Assembly (NCBI RefSeq): GCF_003574655.1
Contig: NZ_QNUM01000001.1
Span: 835,837 to 899,836, forward strand
Length of the DNA: 64,000 nucleotides
Source of the DNA: Cohaesibacter haloalkalitolerans
GTDB lineage: Bacteria; Pseudomonadota; Alphaproteobacteria; Rhizobiales; Cohaesibacteraceae
Direction: 5' to 3'
Within the stretch, counting starts at the first letter, position 1; every line of letters starts with the position of its first letter. The position numbers and the translations under genes were made by a program. The notes under the pieces are model-generated. The model had not been told where the DNA came from, did no database searches, and saw only the letters and a list, made by a program, of their open reading frames with translations. This document shows, piece after piece, positions 1 to 9,502 of this stretch.

Positions 1-349
1 CGGCTGCGAGCAGCATCGAGGTGTGGCCGTCATGGCCGCAGGCGTGCATTTTGCCCTCGACCTTGGAGGCATAGGGCTTGCCGGTTGCTTCGTGCAGCGG
101 CAGGGCATCCATGTCCGCGCGCAGGCCGATGGTACGGCCCGATTTGTTGCTCTTGCCCTGAATGACGGCGACAACGCCCGATTTGCCAACACCTGAGGTG
201 ATGTTGGTGATGCCGTAGGATTTCAGTTCGGCAATGACTCGGGTGGTCGTCTTGTGGACGTCATACTGTAGCTCCGGATATTGGTGAAGGTCCTGGCGAA
301 CTTTCTGGATCTCGTTCTGAAATTCGGCAATTCGATTGATAATGGGCAT
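1..349 (-). CDS. M20 family amidohydrolase (hippurate hydrolase-like), 3' end outside window
   Basis: This is the N-terminal 116 residues of a metal-dependent amidohydrolase or aminoacylase that would remove N-acyl groups from amino acids in the cytoplasm. The translation starts MPIINRIAEFQ and carries two M20D signatures: GLRADMDALP and the metal-binding HACGHDGHT near residues 101-109. The C-terminal half lies beyond the left edge, so the protein is partial in this window only. The exact substrate cannot be told. It is transcribed away from the carboxypeptidase gene to its right. Confidence 0.85.
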   Translation of the reverse strand, partial: MPIINRIAEFQNEIQKVRQDLHQYPELQYDVHKTTTRVIAELKSYGITNITSGVGKSGVVAVIQGKSNKSGRTIGLRADMDALPLHEATGKPYASKVEGKMHACGHDGHTSMLLAA

Positions 350-729
350 TGGGTTGACCTTTGTCTTTCCGGAAGGCTTGTTCGGGCTTTGTCAATCAGT
401 GATGATTTTGGTTTTGTGTCCGTGTGCGGCGCTATGAAGGACAGCTTCGCGCACAAGACTGACTGGGATGGGCACGGCTCTCGGGGGTGCCATGCAATGG
501 GGCCAGATTAGTCAGATGGCCGGAGCGGGGCAAGGGCTTTTGTTGGAAATGGTGGCCTTCTTCGCAGGCTTTCTAAGGAAATGCACTGATCCTTTCCTGC
601 ATAGTGATTTGAGGTGTTTTTGGGGCTTTTGCTCTGGCCTTGTCTTGTTCGTGCCTTTATCTTGCGATAGAGATGAAACGCAGCCGCCCGTCCTATCATT
701 GCCATTTCCTTTGGGAGTTTCAGTTCTTC
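350..729. other. Divergent intergenic region
   Basis: This 380-bp stretch separates the leftward amidohydrolase from the rightward carboxypeptidase. It should hold both promoters. I see no convincing gene, RNA or strong operator. The short open frames in it overlap each other and have no supported start. Confidence 0.5.
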
Positions 730-1977
730 ATGAGTGACCTTATCGTCATCAGACGCCGGTATTCGCTTGCCCGACGTGCTGTTTTTCGGCCCCTTGTCAC
801 CACATTCCTGCTGGTGCTGGCCGTTGTTCAGGCGCAGGTCGCATGGGCCAATGCAAGCGGTGCGAAAGCGGCCTCCGGTCAGGCTCCGAAGCCAGAGCTG
901 GAGCTTTCGCAGAATCCGATGCTGCTGATGGATGTGGCAACGGGCAATGTGCTCTATCAGAAGAACGCGAACCAGAAATGGTATCCGGCCTCGCTGACAA
1001 AGCTGATGACCGCCTATGTGATTTTCAGGGCAATTGAAACGGGCGAGATTTCCGAGGACAGCGTGCTCACCGTGTCCGAGCATGCGCTGTCCTATCCGCC
1101 TGCCAAGATGGGCCTGCCGGTTGGCACCAAGCTGACCGTTGGCAATGCGCTGCGCATGATGCTGGTCAAGTCGGCCAATGATATTGCCGCTGCGCTTGCC
1201 GAGCGGGTCGGTGGCAGCGAAGCGGGCTTTGCCGAGCGGATGAATGCGGAAGCCCAGCGGCTTGGCATGCATGCCTCGCATTTTGTCAACGCCAATGGCC
1301 TCTACGCCTCCGGCCACGTGTCCTCGGCTCGGGACATGGCTGTTGTGGCCCGGCAGATCCTGATCGAGTTTCCGCAATATAGGACCCTGTTCCAGATCCC
1401 GGCCATTCGTCATGGCAAGCGGGTTCTGCGCTCGTACAACACGCTGCTGGAGCATTTCCGTGGCGCCAATGGCATGAAGACCGGCTTTGTCTGTGCGTCC
1501 GGCTACAACATCGTCGGCGCTGCGACCCGCAACGGGCGGCAGTTGATGGCGGTGGTCATGGGGGCTCCAACCTCACAGATCCGGGCCGAGACGGCAGCCT
1601 TCCTGCTGACCGAGGGCTTTGAGCGTCAGGACATGCGGTCAGGTTCTGGTGTTCCGATCACGCAGGAAACAGCCTTCGGCCCCATCAGGTCGGTGGGGGA
1701 CATGCGGTCTCAGGTTTGCCCCAACGGGCAGGTCAAGTGGACCCCGGAGGTCAAGTATAACGTCAGCTATCTGTCGCCGCGCTTCACGCTGATGGATCCA
1801 GTGCGAGTCTATGCCGGTGTTCGCTCCGTGGAGCAGCCGGTCATTCTGCCGCCATCGCTGCCGCATCTGCCGCAGTTTGCGCCGAAGGAAAAGGTTGCGG
1901 CCCAGCCAGTCCAGCCAGCCCAGCCGCAGAAGGGTGACGTCATCCGGCTTGCTCAGTTGCCGCGACCCAAGCCCTGA
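730..1977 (+). CDS. D-alanyl-D-alanine carboxypeptidase, S11 family (DacC/DacF-like)
   Basis: This penicillin-binding enzyme trims the terminal D-Ala from peptidoglycan stem peptides in the periplasm. All three serine-peptidase motifs are present: SLTK (SxxK), SAN (SxN) and KTG in GMKTGFV. The start at 730 (MSDLIVIRRRY) gives a 415-residue protein with a positively charged N-terminus, a hydrophobic segment and a cleavage site around AQVAWA. A GGGAG ribosome binding site lies about 10 bases upstream. An in-frame start 90 bases earlier would put non-signal-like residues in front. The C-terminal tail is rich in Pro and Gln. Confidence 0.93.
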   Translation: MSDLIVIRRRYSLARRAVFRPLVTTFLLVLAVVQAQVAWANASGAKAASGQAPKPELELSQNPMLLMDVATGNVLYQKNANQKWYPASLTKLMTAYVIFRAIETGEISEDSVLTVSEHALSYPPAKMGLPVGTKLTVGNALRMMLVKSANDIAAALAERVGGSEAGFAERMNAEAQRLGMHASHFVNANGLYASGHVSSARDMAVVARQILIEFPQYRTLFQIPAIRHGKRVLRSYNTLLEHFRGANGMKTGFVCASGYNIVGAATRNGRQLMAVVMGAPTSQIRAETAAFLLTEGFERQDMRSGSGVPITQETAFGPIRSVGDMRSQVCPNGQVKWTPEVKYNVSYLSPRFTLMDPVRVYAGVRSVEQPVILPPSLPHLPQFAPKEKVAAQPVQPAQPQKGDVIRLAQLPRPKP

Positions 1978-2004
1978 CGTCCGCGCTTCGGGACGGGCGC
2001 GGGG

Positions 2005-2235
2005 TTAATCCTGCCCACTTCCCTTTTCAAGGATGAAGGACAGCCGGTCGCCGCACTGGCTGGCCTCGATCAGTCGATGCCCCTTCTGAGTGCAGAAGTG
2101 GGGAATGTCGATGGCGGCCATCGGATCAGTCGCCAGCACATGCAGTCGCGATCCCTCTGCCATGTTTGCCAATGCCTTTTGTGTGTGCAGCACCGGCAAG
2201 GGACATTTGAGGTCTGACAAATCCAGTTCCTGCAT
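2005..2235 (-). CDS. TusA/SirA-like sulfur carrier protein
   Basis: This small cytoplasmic protein has the CPxP motif (KCPLPVLHTQKAL) in which the TusA/SirA Cys carries persulfide sulfur for tRNA thiolation or molybdopterin synthesis. The start MQELDL is chosen because it gives 76 residues, the usual family length, and has AGGAAAGG upstream. In-frame starts at 2265 and 2283 are possible. The partner in sulfur relay is not in the window, so the pathway is inferred from the family only. It is divergent from the DUF924 gene. Confidence 0.85.
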   Translation of the reverse strand: MQELDLSDLKCPLPVLHTQKALANMAEGSRLHVLATDPMAAIDIPHFCTQKGHRLIEASQCGDRLSFILEKGSGQD

Positions 2236-2390
2236 CGCGCCGCCTTTCCTGCCGCCCTGTGACATACCGCTCTCTTTTACCATTGAATGTGGCCCCCGAA
2301 CGGGGTTCCTTGCTGGCGACTATATTTGTCTTCTGTTTTTCATTCAAATCAGCAAGGATGCTACAACGTGTTTTTACATAGAATTGCGAG

Positions 2391-2936
2391 ATGATGATGA
2401 TTGCACCAAATGATGTTCTGGATTTCTGGTTTTCCGCTGACCCCAAACTCTGGTTTGCCAAGAACAATGCCTTTGACATGCGAATCCGGGTCGGGTTTGG
2501 CATGGCGCTGGAAGAGGCCCGGCAGGGGCGTCTTGATGACTGGCGCGAAACCTTCCGTGGCAAGCAGGCTCTGATCATTGTGCTCGATCAGTTCTCCCGC
2601 AATCTCTATCGCGGTATTCCTGATGCTTTCTCGCAGGATGCGGTTGCCCTTGCGCTGGCCCACGAGATGGTCCGGCAGCCCGAATGGGACAGCCTTTCTG
2701 GGCCCGAGCAGCAGTTTGCCGTCATGCCGATGATGCATTCCGAAGATCTGGCCGATCAGCAGAGCTGCCTCAGATGGATGGAGCAGACTGGCATAGAGGG
2801 GGCGATCAAGGCGGCACGGGAGCATCTCGACATCATCTACCGCTTTGGGCGCTTTCCGCATCGCAATGGGGTTCTGGGGCGGGAGTCCAGCGCCGAGGAA
2901 CGGCAATTCCTGGCCGACGGTGGCTTTGCGGGGTGA
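2391..2936 (+). CDS. DUF924 family protein
   Basis: This 181-residue soluble protein belongs to the DUF924 family, recognised by DVLDFWFS at the N-terminus, LDQFSRNLYR near residues 67-76, the ALAHEM region, and GRFPHRNGVLGR near the C-terminus. The fold is TPR-like and the biochemical role is unknown. Three consecutive ATG codons (2391, 2394, 2397) leave the exact start open. The gene stands alone between the TusA-like gene and the acetyltransferase. Confidence 0.88.
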   Translation: MMMIAPNDVLDFWFSADPKLWFAKNNAFDMRIRVGFGMALEEARQGRLDDWRETFRGKQALIIVLDQFSRNLYRGIPDAFSQDAVALALAHEMVRQPEWDSLSGPEQQFAVMPMMHSEDLADQQSCLRWMEQTGIEGAIKAAREHLDIIYRFGRFPHRNGVLGRESSAEERQFLADGGFAG

Positions 2937-3168
2937 TCAATCCGGCAGGGTTGCGCCAGGTGCAGTTAACCATTTGTAGATGATTTTGTTTCGCATAGTG
3001 TATTTTTCGTATATGAAACTACTTAAATTGAGTGGGCCTGCGGGCTTGTCGCGGTGACGTTCCATGGTTCGGGATGTTTGCCTTTCGGAAACGGATTTAT
3101 GCGAGACTGTCATTTCCCATTGGGCAACCGATTGCGCGAATGACATCTGCTTGCAGGGAACTGATCAG

Positions 3169-4275
3169 ATGCTCCAGCAAACAAGGTTCATTCAGGAAAA
3201 GACCTGCTTGACTGATCGTTTTGATAATCCGTTTGTCGATGAACTGTTCATGCGCGCTGGCGAAGGTCGGATTTCCGCGTCAGGGCTCAAGGTTGTTCAG
3301 TCTGGCGGCTATCGGTTCCCTTATGAAAATCTCAGGGGCGCCAGTACGCTGGGTGCGCGCTCTGCCCGCTTCTGGGCGCATGGCTATGGTCCGGTTGGCG
3401 GCGCCTTCTGGGATCCGGATGGCTACCACCTGCGCAGTGAGGCCGACTTCCACGTCGGGCTCGACAAGCTGGCCGAGGCCTCTGACGCCCAGGTTCTGAT
3501 CTGGCCCTATTTCCCGATGCAGGCCCGCGAATATGGCTGGCTGGAAAACTGGGTATCGTTGAGGCTGGGACGCAACACAGCCAAGGGCTTGATTCCGCGG
3601 ACGCGCGAGCACACCAGAGCCTTTCTCAATTGCGAAAGCAGTGCAGTGGGCGAGGACGATGGTGGCTTGCAGCTCAGCCGCAACAAGCGAAAGACCACCG
3701 GACGGCAATGGCGTCGGCTGGAGGAATTGGGAAGCTTGCAATTTGAGTCAACGCGGGACGGGCTCGACCATAACGAGGCCATAGAGGCCTTTCTGCGCGT
3801 CGAGGCTTCCGGCTGGAAGGCCAACAGGGGAACGGCGCTGGCGGTCAATGCCGAACTCAATGCCTTTGCCCATGCGTTCCTGCCGGGCATGCTGGCCAAT
3901 GGGCGGGCGCAGATCGACCTGATGGTGCTGGACGGCCGTTGCCTTTCGGGGCTGGTGACCTTCCATTGCGGACGGGGACTGTTCACCTGGAAGACCGGGA
4001 TGGATGACGTCTACAAACGCTATTCGCCCGGAGTGCAGATCCTGCTTGAGGTCAGCCGTCAGGCGGTTTCCGACCCCGGTGTCGACTATATCGACAGCCT
4101 TGCCGACAGTGGCCATCCGGTGGCCGAACATATCTGGGCGGGCCGTCGCCAACTGGCAACGCTGTTTGTGCCGCTCACCGGATTGGGTCGGGTCGCGGCA
4201 CAAGGGTTGTGTTCGGCCTATAGCACCAGAGATACGGCGCGCTACTGGGCGAAAAGGGCGCTTGGCCGGGTCTGA
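3169..4275 (+). CDS. GNAT/FemAB-like (CelD, BioF2-type) acyltransferase
   Basis: The protein resembles the CelD/BioF2 acetyltransferase family. A middle acyltransferase region (KRKTTGRQWRRLEELG, then EAFLRVEASGWKANRGTA) is followed by a typical FTWKTGMDDVYKRYSPGVQ segment and a DYIDSLADSGHP motif. Such proteins modify polysaccharides, peptidoglycan or small molecules, and the substrate here is unknown. The start at 3169 is supported by AGGGAA eight bases upstream and gives 368 residues. An in-frame ATG at 3064 would add 35 residues. The 3' end overlaps the convergent CAP gene by 34 bp. Confidence 0.78.
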   Translation: MLQQTRFIQEKTCLTDRFDNPFVDELFMRAGEGRISASGLKVVQSGGYRFPYENLRGASTLGARSARFWAHGYGPVGGAFWDPDGYHLRSEADFHVGLDKLAEASDAQVLIWPYFPMQAREYGWLENWVSLRLGRNTAKGLIPRTREHTRAFLNCESSAVGEDDGGLQLSRNKRKTTGRQWRRLEELGSLQFESTRDGLDHNEAIEAFLRVEASGWKANRGTALAVNAELNAFAHAFLPGMLANGRAQIDLMVLDGRCLSGLVTFHCGRGLFTWKTGMDDVYKRYSPGVQILLEVSRQAVSDPGVDYIDSLADSGHPVAEHIWAGRRQLATLFVPLTGLGRVAAQGLCSAYSTRDTARYWAKRALGRV

Positions 4276-4823
4276 GACACGGGCTGCTGGAACTTCTGCT
4301 CGTCCGGCTTGGCCAGAATGAGCGACCAGAAGACCTTGTATTTCGCATCACCCCGGAACTGGGTGGCAATGCCCATCTGGGTTACCCCTTCCTTGAGCAT
4401 GTTGGCATTGTGGCGACTGGAATCGCGCCAGCCGGAAAAGGCTTCGGCCAGCGTATAGTAACCGGCGCCGATATTCTCGGTGGCCAGTACCGGATCATAA
4501 CCCGCCCGCTCGAGACGCTTGATGAGCGTGAGGTCCGGGGTCAGCGCATGGCTGACCTGAGCGGCCTTGGCCATGGCGTTCGCTTCTTCCTGTGCCGCGG
4601 CATTGAGCTTTGCATCAAGGGTCAGGGTCGAAAGACCGTGGCGCTTGCGATAGACGTTGAGCATGTTGAGCGCTTCCTGCGGATCAACACTCACGTTGCC
4701 CTTGCCAAGATTGGCATACATGGACGGGCTTCCGGGCCCCGGCCCCTCGGCGCAGCTTGCCAGCGCAGCGGCAAGAATCAGCGCGGCTATCGGGTAGAGA
4801 CTAATTTTCGGCAGCATCGGCAT
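4242..4823 (-). CDS. CAP-domain (SCP/PR-1-like) lipoprotein
   Basis: This predicted lipoprotein has a short N-terminus ending in a lipobox (LASC, acylated Cys about residue 24) and then a CAP domain: LNVYRKRHGLSTL, ATENIGAGY and SSRHNANMLKEGVTQMGIA. CAP proteins are secreted or envelope-attached and have diverse, mostly unknown roles in bacteria. The N-terminus overlaps the last bases of the upstream MscS gene (stop at 4801), which suggests translational coupling. Starts at 4829, 4823 or 4817 are all possible. The 3' end overlaps the acyltransferase gene. Confidence 0.85.
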   Translation of the reverse strand: MPMLPKISLYPIAALILAAALASCAEGPGPGSPSMYANLGKGNVSVDPQEALNMLNVYRKRHGLSTLTLDAKLNAAAQEEANAMAKAAQVSHALTPDLTLIKRLERAGYDPVLATENIGAGYYTLAEAFSGWRDSSRHNANMLKEGVTQMGIATQFRGDAKYKVFWSLILAKPDEQKFQQPVSQTRPSALFAQ

Positions 4824-7377
4824 CCCCATCAGATGAATTGTCAGAGGCGCTGTCTTCCACCTCGACTTCGTCCGCTTTAGGGCGCGATCTGGTTTTCCGC
4901 AGCTTTTTTCGCGGCTCCTCGGCGACTGGCTTGAATTCTTCAGGCACCGTGACCGAACGCACATGCACGTCCTGCTGCGGGAAGGGAATTTCGATCCTAG
5001 CATCCTTGAGCGCCTTGAATATGGCAAAGCGCAGATCGCTTTTGGCCGTCATCGAGTTGTTGACGTCCTGAACAAAACAGCGCAGCTCGAAGTCGAGCGA
5101 TGATGCTCCGAAATCCATGAAATAGACCACCGGTGCCGGATAGCTGGTGACATAGCCATTGGCATCGGCCACGTCGAGCAGGATCTGGCGTACCTGTTCC
5201 GGATCTGCGTCATAGGACACTCCGACAGGAACGATGATCCGGCCCATGGAGCCGTTGTGCATCCAGTTCATGACCCGGTTGGAGATCAGCTCGGAGTTGG
5301 GCACGACAACCGTCGCCCGATCGAATGTCTCGATCTTGGTGGCGCGAACGGAGATCTTCTTGATATAGCCCTGATCGCTGCCAACAACCACCCAGTCGCC
5401 GGTCTTGATGGGGCGTTCCACCAGCAGGATGAGGCCGGAGACGAAGTTGTTGACGATGCTCTGGAGACCAAAGCCGATGCCGACCGAGAGGGCACCGGCA
5501 ACGAGGGCGATATTCGACAGGTCAAGGCCCATGTAGGAAAAGGCGATCATCGCCGCGATGATCACACCCAGATAGCCAAGGCTGGTCTGGATGGAACTCT
5601 TGAGGCCCGAATCGAGGTTGGTGGCTGGCAGCCATCGCTGTTCGATCCAGCGTTCAACGCTCTTGAGCAGGACGATGGCGATGATGAACACCAGCAGCGC
5701 GCCAAGGATATTGACCGGCGAGATAGTGAGGTCACCCAGCTTGACGTTGAAGATCGCATTCTTGAGCGAGGACAGGAAGTCGGTCGATTCAACGCCCCAT
5801 GGGGAGAAGATCAGCAGGGCGGCGCTGAGATAGAGCAACACACGGACGATGCCGTTCAACAGCACGCCAAGCTGGTTGACGGCGCTCGTCGAGACACCCA
5901 TGGCCTTGGAAATGCGCTGCTTGGGGCCATCGGTCGAGCCCAGATATTCCAGCAGGAAGTTGTCGATCAGCGCGGACAGGATGCCCAACAGGCCCAGAAT
6001 GACAAACAGGCGTCCCATCTGCTCGGCGACGAAGGCACCAAGCGAGACAAAGCCGAGGATGGGGGCGGCGCCAACAATCAGGCAGACGAGCCAGACGAGT
6101 GGTTGCAGGAGACGGATGAAGCGGGGCAGGGAGAAGCCGTTCTGAACCTCCTCGCTTTCCACCGGCGCTACCGACTGGTCGGGCTGAGCGGCGATCAGCA
6201 GGCGCAGGCCGATGAAGACGAGAACTGCGATCAGCACAGCCGCCACGCCATTGAGGAAGATGGTCGTTTCCAGCGGTGCGAACAGCAGTTCATCAACCTG
6301 ATTGACCAGAGTTTCAACCATGAAAGTGACGATCAGGGCCAGGGCGACACTGAAGATCTTGCGGGCATCGCCGGTTTCAAGCTTGAGCAGCCGGTAGCTT
6401 GGCCGCCCCGGCGCCAGCAATACGCGGGCCAGCCCATAGGACAGGGAGCCGCTGAAAACAACGAACGACAGGTGGTCGAGCAACAGTTCGATGCGGCCGG
6501 GCAGCAGGTTGGCATTGCTCAGGATCAGCGTGATGGCCCAGAGGATGGCAACCGGAAAGATGGTGTAGACGAGGACGGCCCAACTGGCAAAATAGCTGCG
6601 TTGCAGGGCGGTGGGCGATTCCAGGCTTGCGAGCCGTGACAGGCCGACGAACAACAGGATGCGCAACGGGCCGAAAATCAAGAGGATGACAAACAGCAGC
6701 ATCGCCAGCATCGACCAGATCTGGTCCGCCGCCTTGGTCGAGAGATAGCTCGCCCAGTCCGAGAGCAGGGTGAGGGTTACCTGCCATGTGGTGATCAGCC
6801 CTGCAAGACCCTTTACCCAGAGGGTCGGGTCGAGAATGGTGTTGCTGCGTTCGAGCAACTGGCTGGTGAAACGTTGCTGACGAGCGACCGTGATCCTGTT
6901 GCTGAGCTGTTCGGTGCGGACGATTGCGGAGGAGACGAGCTTGATCTGGGCATCCAGCTCGGAAAGCTGGGCCTGTAGTTCCTGACGCCGTTTGGCCAGT
7001 TCCTCGGTTTCCGGGTTGGCCTCTGTACCATCCTTCTGGTCTGCGGGCTTGAGCGTGTTGGCGCGGGCCTGGGTTTCCTGCAATTGCGGTTGCAGTTTGT
7101 CTTGCAGGTCCTTGGCCTCGGTGCCGATCTGTGTCAGGTCTGCCCTGAGGCTGGTATAGGTCTGGTCAGACAGGGTTTCCCGGTTCAGCGTCGCCTCGAT
7201 CTGGTCGAGGCGAGCGATCATGGAATCGGTCTGATCTTTGGCGTCGCCGTTCTGGGCGTTGGCCATCGACAGGCCGCCAAGCAACAGGCAGAACACCAGA
7301 TTGACGATGAAAAACAAATGGCGGACAGGTGTGAAGTGGGCCAAGGAGGCTTCCTCTCGCAAAAACGATTCAGTCAA
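4801..7377 (-). CDS. Large mechanosensitive channel of the MscS family (DUF3772-type N-terminus)
   Basis: This 858-residue inner-membrane channel should release solutes on hypo-osmotic shock. It starts with a signal peptide ending near ANA-Q, then a periplasmic coiled-coil region (about residues 45-190) like DUF3772 proteins. About ten membrane segments follow, then the MscS core: GIGFGLQSIVNNFVSGL pore helix, then ERPIKTGDWVVV and VVVPNSELISNRVMNW of the beta domain. A charged, Ser/Asp-rich tail ends the protein. It is the first gene of a leftward pair with the CAP lipoprotein. Confidence 0.93.
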   Translation of the reverse strand: MTESFLREEASLAHFTPVRHLFFIVNLVFCLLLGGLSMANAQNGDAKDQTDSMIARLDQIEATLNRETLSDQTYTSLRADLTQIGTEAKDLQDKLQPQLQETQARANTLKPADQKDGTEANPETEELAKRRQELQAQLSELDAQIKLVSSAIVRTEQLSNRITVARQQRFTSQLLERSNTILDPTLWVKGLAGLITTWQVTLTLLSDWASYLSTKAADQIWSMLAMLLFVILLIFGPLRILLFVGLSRLASLESPTALQRSYFASWAVLVYTIFPVAILWAITLILSNANLLPGRIELLLDHLSFVVFSGSLSYGLARVLLAPGRPSYRLLKLETGDARKIFSVALALIVTFMVETLVNQVDELLFAPLETTIFLNGVAAVLIAVLVFIGLRLLIAAQPDQSVAPVESEEVQNGFSLPRFIRLLQPLVWLVCLIVGAAPILGFVSLGAFVAEQMGRLFVILGLLGILSALIDNFLLEYLGSTDGPKQRISKAMGVSTSAVNQLGVLLNGIVRVLLYLSAALLIFSPWGVESTDFLSSLKNAIFNVKLGDLTISPVNILGALLVFIIAIVLLKSVERWIEQRWLPATNLDSGLKSSIQTSLGYLGVIIAAMIAFSYMGLDLSNIALVAGALSVGIGFGLQSIVNNFVSGLILLVERPIKTGDWVVVGSDQGYIKKISVRATKIETFDRATVVVPNSELISNRVMNWMHNGSMGRIIVPVGVSYDADPEQVRQILLDVADANGYVTSYPAPVVYFMDFGASSLDFELRCFVQDVNNSMTAKSDLRFAIFKALKDARIEIPFPQQDVHVRSVTVPEEFKPVAEEPRKKLRKTRSRPKADEVEVEDSASDNSSDGDADAAEN

Positions 7378-7558
7378 GACCTGCAGAGCGATATGTCTTT
7401 TTGTCTAAAGGAAATCGAAGGTGAACTCAATCGCTTCGATCGTCCCCCAAACCATAGGCTAAATATGAAGGAAATATGGCGTTTTGGAACTTCATGGCTG
7501 GCGTCGGGGTTGTCTTGGCAGTAGGCTCGAGGGAATTGTGCATTTCAGAAGAGGTGGA

Positions 7559-8410
7559 ATGAGTAGGATGACTTTGGAATTTGAACTGGATAACCCCGAG
7601 TTTCCCGAAAAACTCGCAAAGAAGGCGATGAAAAGCGGTGGGTATCCCTACAAGGACAAACTCAAGCGCAGCACCTATGAAGAAGAACTGGAAGCGCTGC
7701 AGGTCGAACTGGTCAAGGCTCAGGAATGGGTCAAGGAAACCGGTGAGCGTGTCGTCTGCCTGTTCGAGGGGCGCGATGCGGCTGGCAAGGGGGGCTGCAT
7801 CAAGGTTCTCACGCAATATACCAATCCACGCAACGTGCGCTCCGTGGCTCTATCCAAACCCAGCGACGTGGAGCGCGGGCAATGGTACTTCCAGCGCTAC
7901 GCCCAGCAGTTGCCGACCCGGGGCGAGATCGTGCTGTTCGACCGCTCGTGGTACAACCGCGCCGGGGTGGAACCCGTCATGGGCTTCAGCACGCCGGAGC
8001 AGACCGAGAAATTCCTCGTTGATGCGCCGCGGTTCGAGAAGATGGTGCGGGACAGCGGCACGCGGTTGTTCAAGTTCTGGCTCAATATCGGCCGGGAGAT
8101 GCAGTGGAAGCGGTTCCATGATCGGCGTCACAGCCCGCTCAAGCACTGGAAGCTGTCGCCGATCGATCTGGAGGCGTTGGATAAATGGGATGCCTATACC
8201 GAGGCTCGCAATCGCATGCTGAAGGAAACGCACCAGCCGCATTCGCCCTGGATCGTCATCCGTTCCAATGACAAGCGCCGCGCCCGGATCAACATGATGC
8301 GCTATCTGCTCAATGAGCTGCCCTATCCCAAGAAGGATCAGTCGCTGCTTGAGCATATCGATCCGGAAATTCTCGGCTTCGGCTATGATTTCCTCAAGCA
8401 TGAGGAATAG
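7559..8410 (+). CDS. ppk2: Polyphosphate kinase 2 (PPK2)
   Basis: The enzyme transfers phosphate between polyphosphate and nucleotides in the cytoplasm. A Walker A loop GRDAAGKGG is at residues 71-79 of the 283-residue product, the Walker B-like EIVLFDRSWYNRAG lies about 45 residues later, and a basic lid (RHSPLKHWKLSPID) follows. Length and motifs fit single-domain class I PPK2. The start at 7559 has AGAGGTGGA directly upstream, and the ATG nine bases later has a poorer site. Whether GDP, ADP or AMP is preferred cannot be read from the sequence. Confidence 0.94.
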   Translation: MSRMTLEFELDNPEFPEKLAKKAMKSGGYPYKDKLKRSTYEEELEALQVELVKAQEWVKETGERVVCLFEGRDAAGKGGCIKVLTQYTNPRNVRSVALSKPSDVERGQWYFQRYAQQLPTRGEIVLFDRSWYNRAGVEPVMGFSTPEQTEKFLVDAPRFEKMVRDSGTRLFKFWLNIGREMQWKRFHDRRHSPLKHWKLSPIDLEALDKWDAYTEARNRMLKETHQPHSPWIVIRSNDKRRARINMMRYLLNELPYPKKDQSLLEHIDPEILGFGYDFLKHEE

Positions 8411-8432
8411 GCCGGGGTCAGGCCTGACAAAA

Positions 8433-8463
8433 GAAAAGCGGGTTCCAACACCCGCTTTTTTTG
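8433..8463. terminator. Bidirectional rho-independent terminator
   Basis: An 8-bp stem AAAGCGGG/CCCGCTTT with an 8-base loop is followed by a run of T on the plus strand and preceded by A-rich sequence. It can therefore end both the rightward ppk2 and the leftward znuA transcripts. Confidence 0.85.
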
Positions 8464-8494
8464 TCTGCTGTGGCTATCCGATGGCGTGCTGCCT

Positions 8495-9502
8495 CTATTG
8501 CAGGCACTCACGGATCTTGTCGGCATTGTAATGCATCAGGGCGTCATAGAGATCCGGTCCGAGCTGGAGATTGGTGCCCATAGGATCCATCTGGCCAATT
8601 TTGGTGTCCGTGTCTTCGATAAGGGTATCAAGAATCTTGTCGGAAAACTGCGGCTCAGCCATGATGCAGACCACGTTGAGGTCCTTAAGCTTGGCCCGGA
8701 TCTCGCGGACACGGGCGACACCTGGTGAAACGCCCGGCTGCAGCATGACTGAACCGACAGCGGAGATACCAAAGCGGTTTTCGAAATAGTGATAGGCATC
8801 ATGGAAAACGATGTAGGGCTTGTTCTTTATCGGTTCCAGATCCTTTTTGATGGTGTCCATCGAGGCGGTGAGCCTTGTTTGGAAGGTCTCGGCATTGGCC
8901 TGATATCTGGATGCGTTTTCCGGATCGATCGCGCTCAGATTTTCCGCAATGGCCTTGGCCATGGCGATGCCGTTGAGTGGGTCCAGCCAGATATGCGGAT
9001 CGTGGCCCTCATGGCCCTCATGGTCATGATCGTCGTGCTCTTCATGATCCCCGTCTTGGTGGCCAGCGTCATGGTTTTCGTCATGGTCTTCGTCATGGTC
9101 ATCATCGGCATGAACATGCTTTTCCCAGTTGCCGCCGGTTCTGACCGCTAGCTCTGTCAATCCTTCGATCTGGCTCAGGGTCAGGATGCGGGCCTTCGCG
9201 GGCAGTGTTTCAATCGGCTTTTCTAGACTTGGGGTCAGTGCTGCGCCAATCCAGACGATCAGATCCGCTTCCTGCAGGGCCTTTGCGTCGGAGGGCTGCA
9301 GCTTGGCAGTGTGTGGCGAGGTCGCCTGATCGATCAGCAGGCTCGGAGTGCCAACATCTTGCATGATGGCTGCCGTGATTGAATAGACCGGCGCGATGGA
9401 GGTTGCGACCTTTGGGGCTGCCTGTGCAGTCAGGCTGACGGACGCTGACAAGAGAGCGGCTGTTGATGCGATCTTGATGGCGCGGATGGTGCAATTGGAC
9501 AT
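8495..9502 (-). CDS. znuA: Zinc ABC transporter substrate-binding protein ZnuA
   Basis: This periplasmic zinc-binding protein delivers Zn(II) to a ZnuBC importer. The 335-residue product has a signal peptide (to about AQAA) and the ligand His in SPHTAKLQPSD (H64). A His/Asp-rich metal-sponge loop spans residues 129-170, followed by HIWLDP (H170) and VFHDAYHYFENRFG. A near-perfect Zur palindrome lies 65 bp upstream. The membrane, ATPase and zur genes are not beside it in this window, which is unusual because they commonly neighbour znuA. Confidence 0.95.
   Translation of the reverse strand: MSNCTIRAIKIASTAALLSASVSLTAQAAPKVATSIAPVYSITAAIMQDVGTPSLLIDQATSPHTAKLQPSDAKALQEADLIVWIGAALTPSLEKPIETLPAKARILTLSQIEGLTELAVRTGGNWEKHVHADDDHDEDHDENHDAGHQDGDHEEHDDHDHEGHEGHDPHIWLDPLNGIAMAKAIAENLSAIDPENASRYQANAETFQTRLTASMDTIKKDLEPIKNKPYIVFHDAYHYFENRFGISAVGSVMLQPGVSPGVARVREIRAKLKDLNVVCIMAEPQFSDKILDTLIEDTDTKIGQMDPMGTNLQLGPDLYDALMHYNADKIRECLQ

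Noticed and set aside
5257..6639. A 460-codon open frame on the plus strand across the MscS gene
   Set aside because: Its translation is an Asp/Gln/Gly-rich, low-complexity product with no family resemblance, typical of the antisense of a GC-rich membrane protein gene. The minus-strand MscS frame has clear domains.
9000..9120. A tandem repeat or CRISPR-like array
   Set aside because: The repetitive CATGAC/TCATGG units encode the His/Asp-rich loop of ZnuA and are not spaced by unique sequences.
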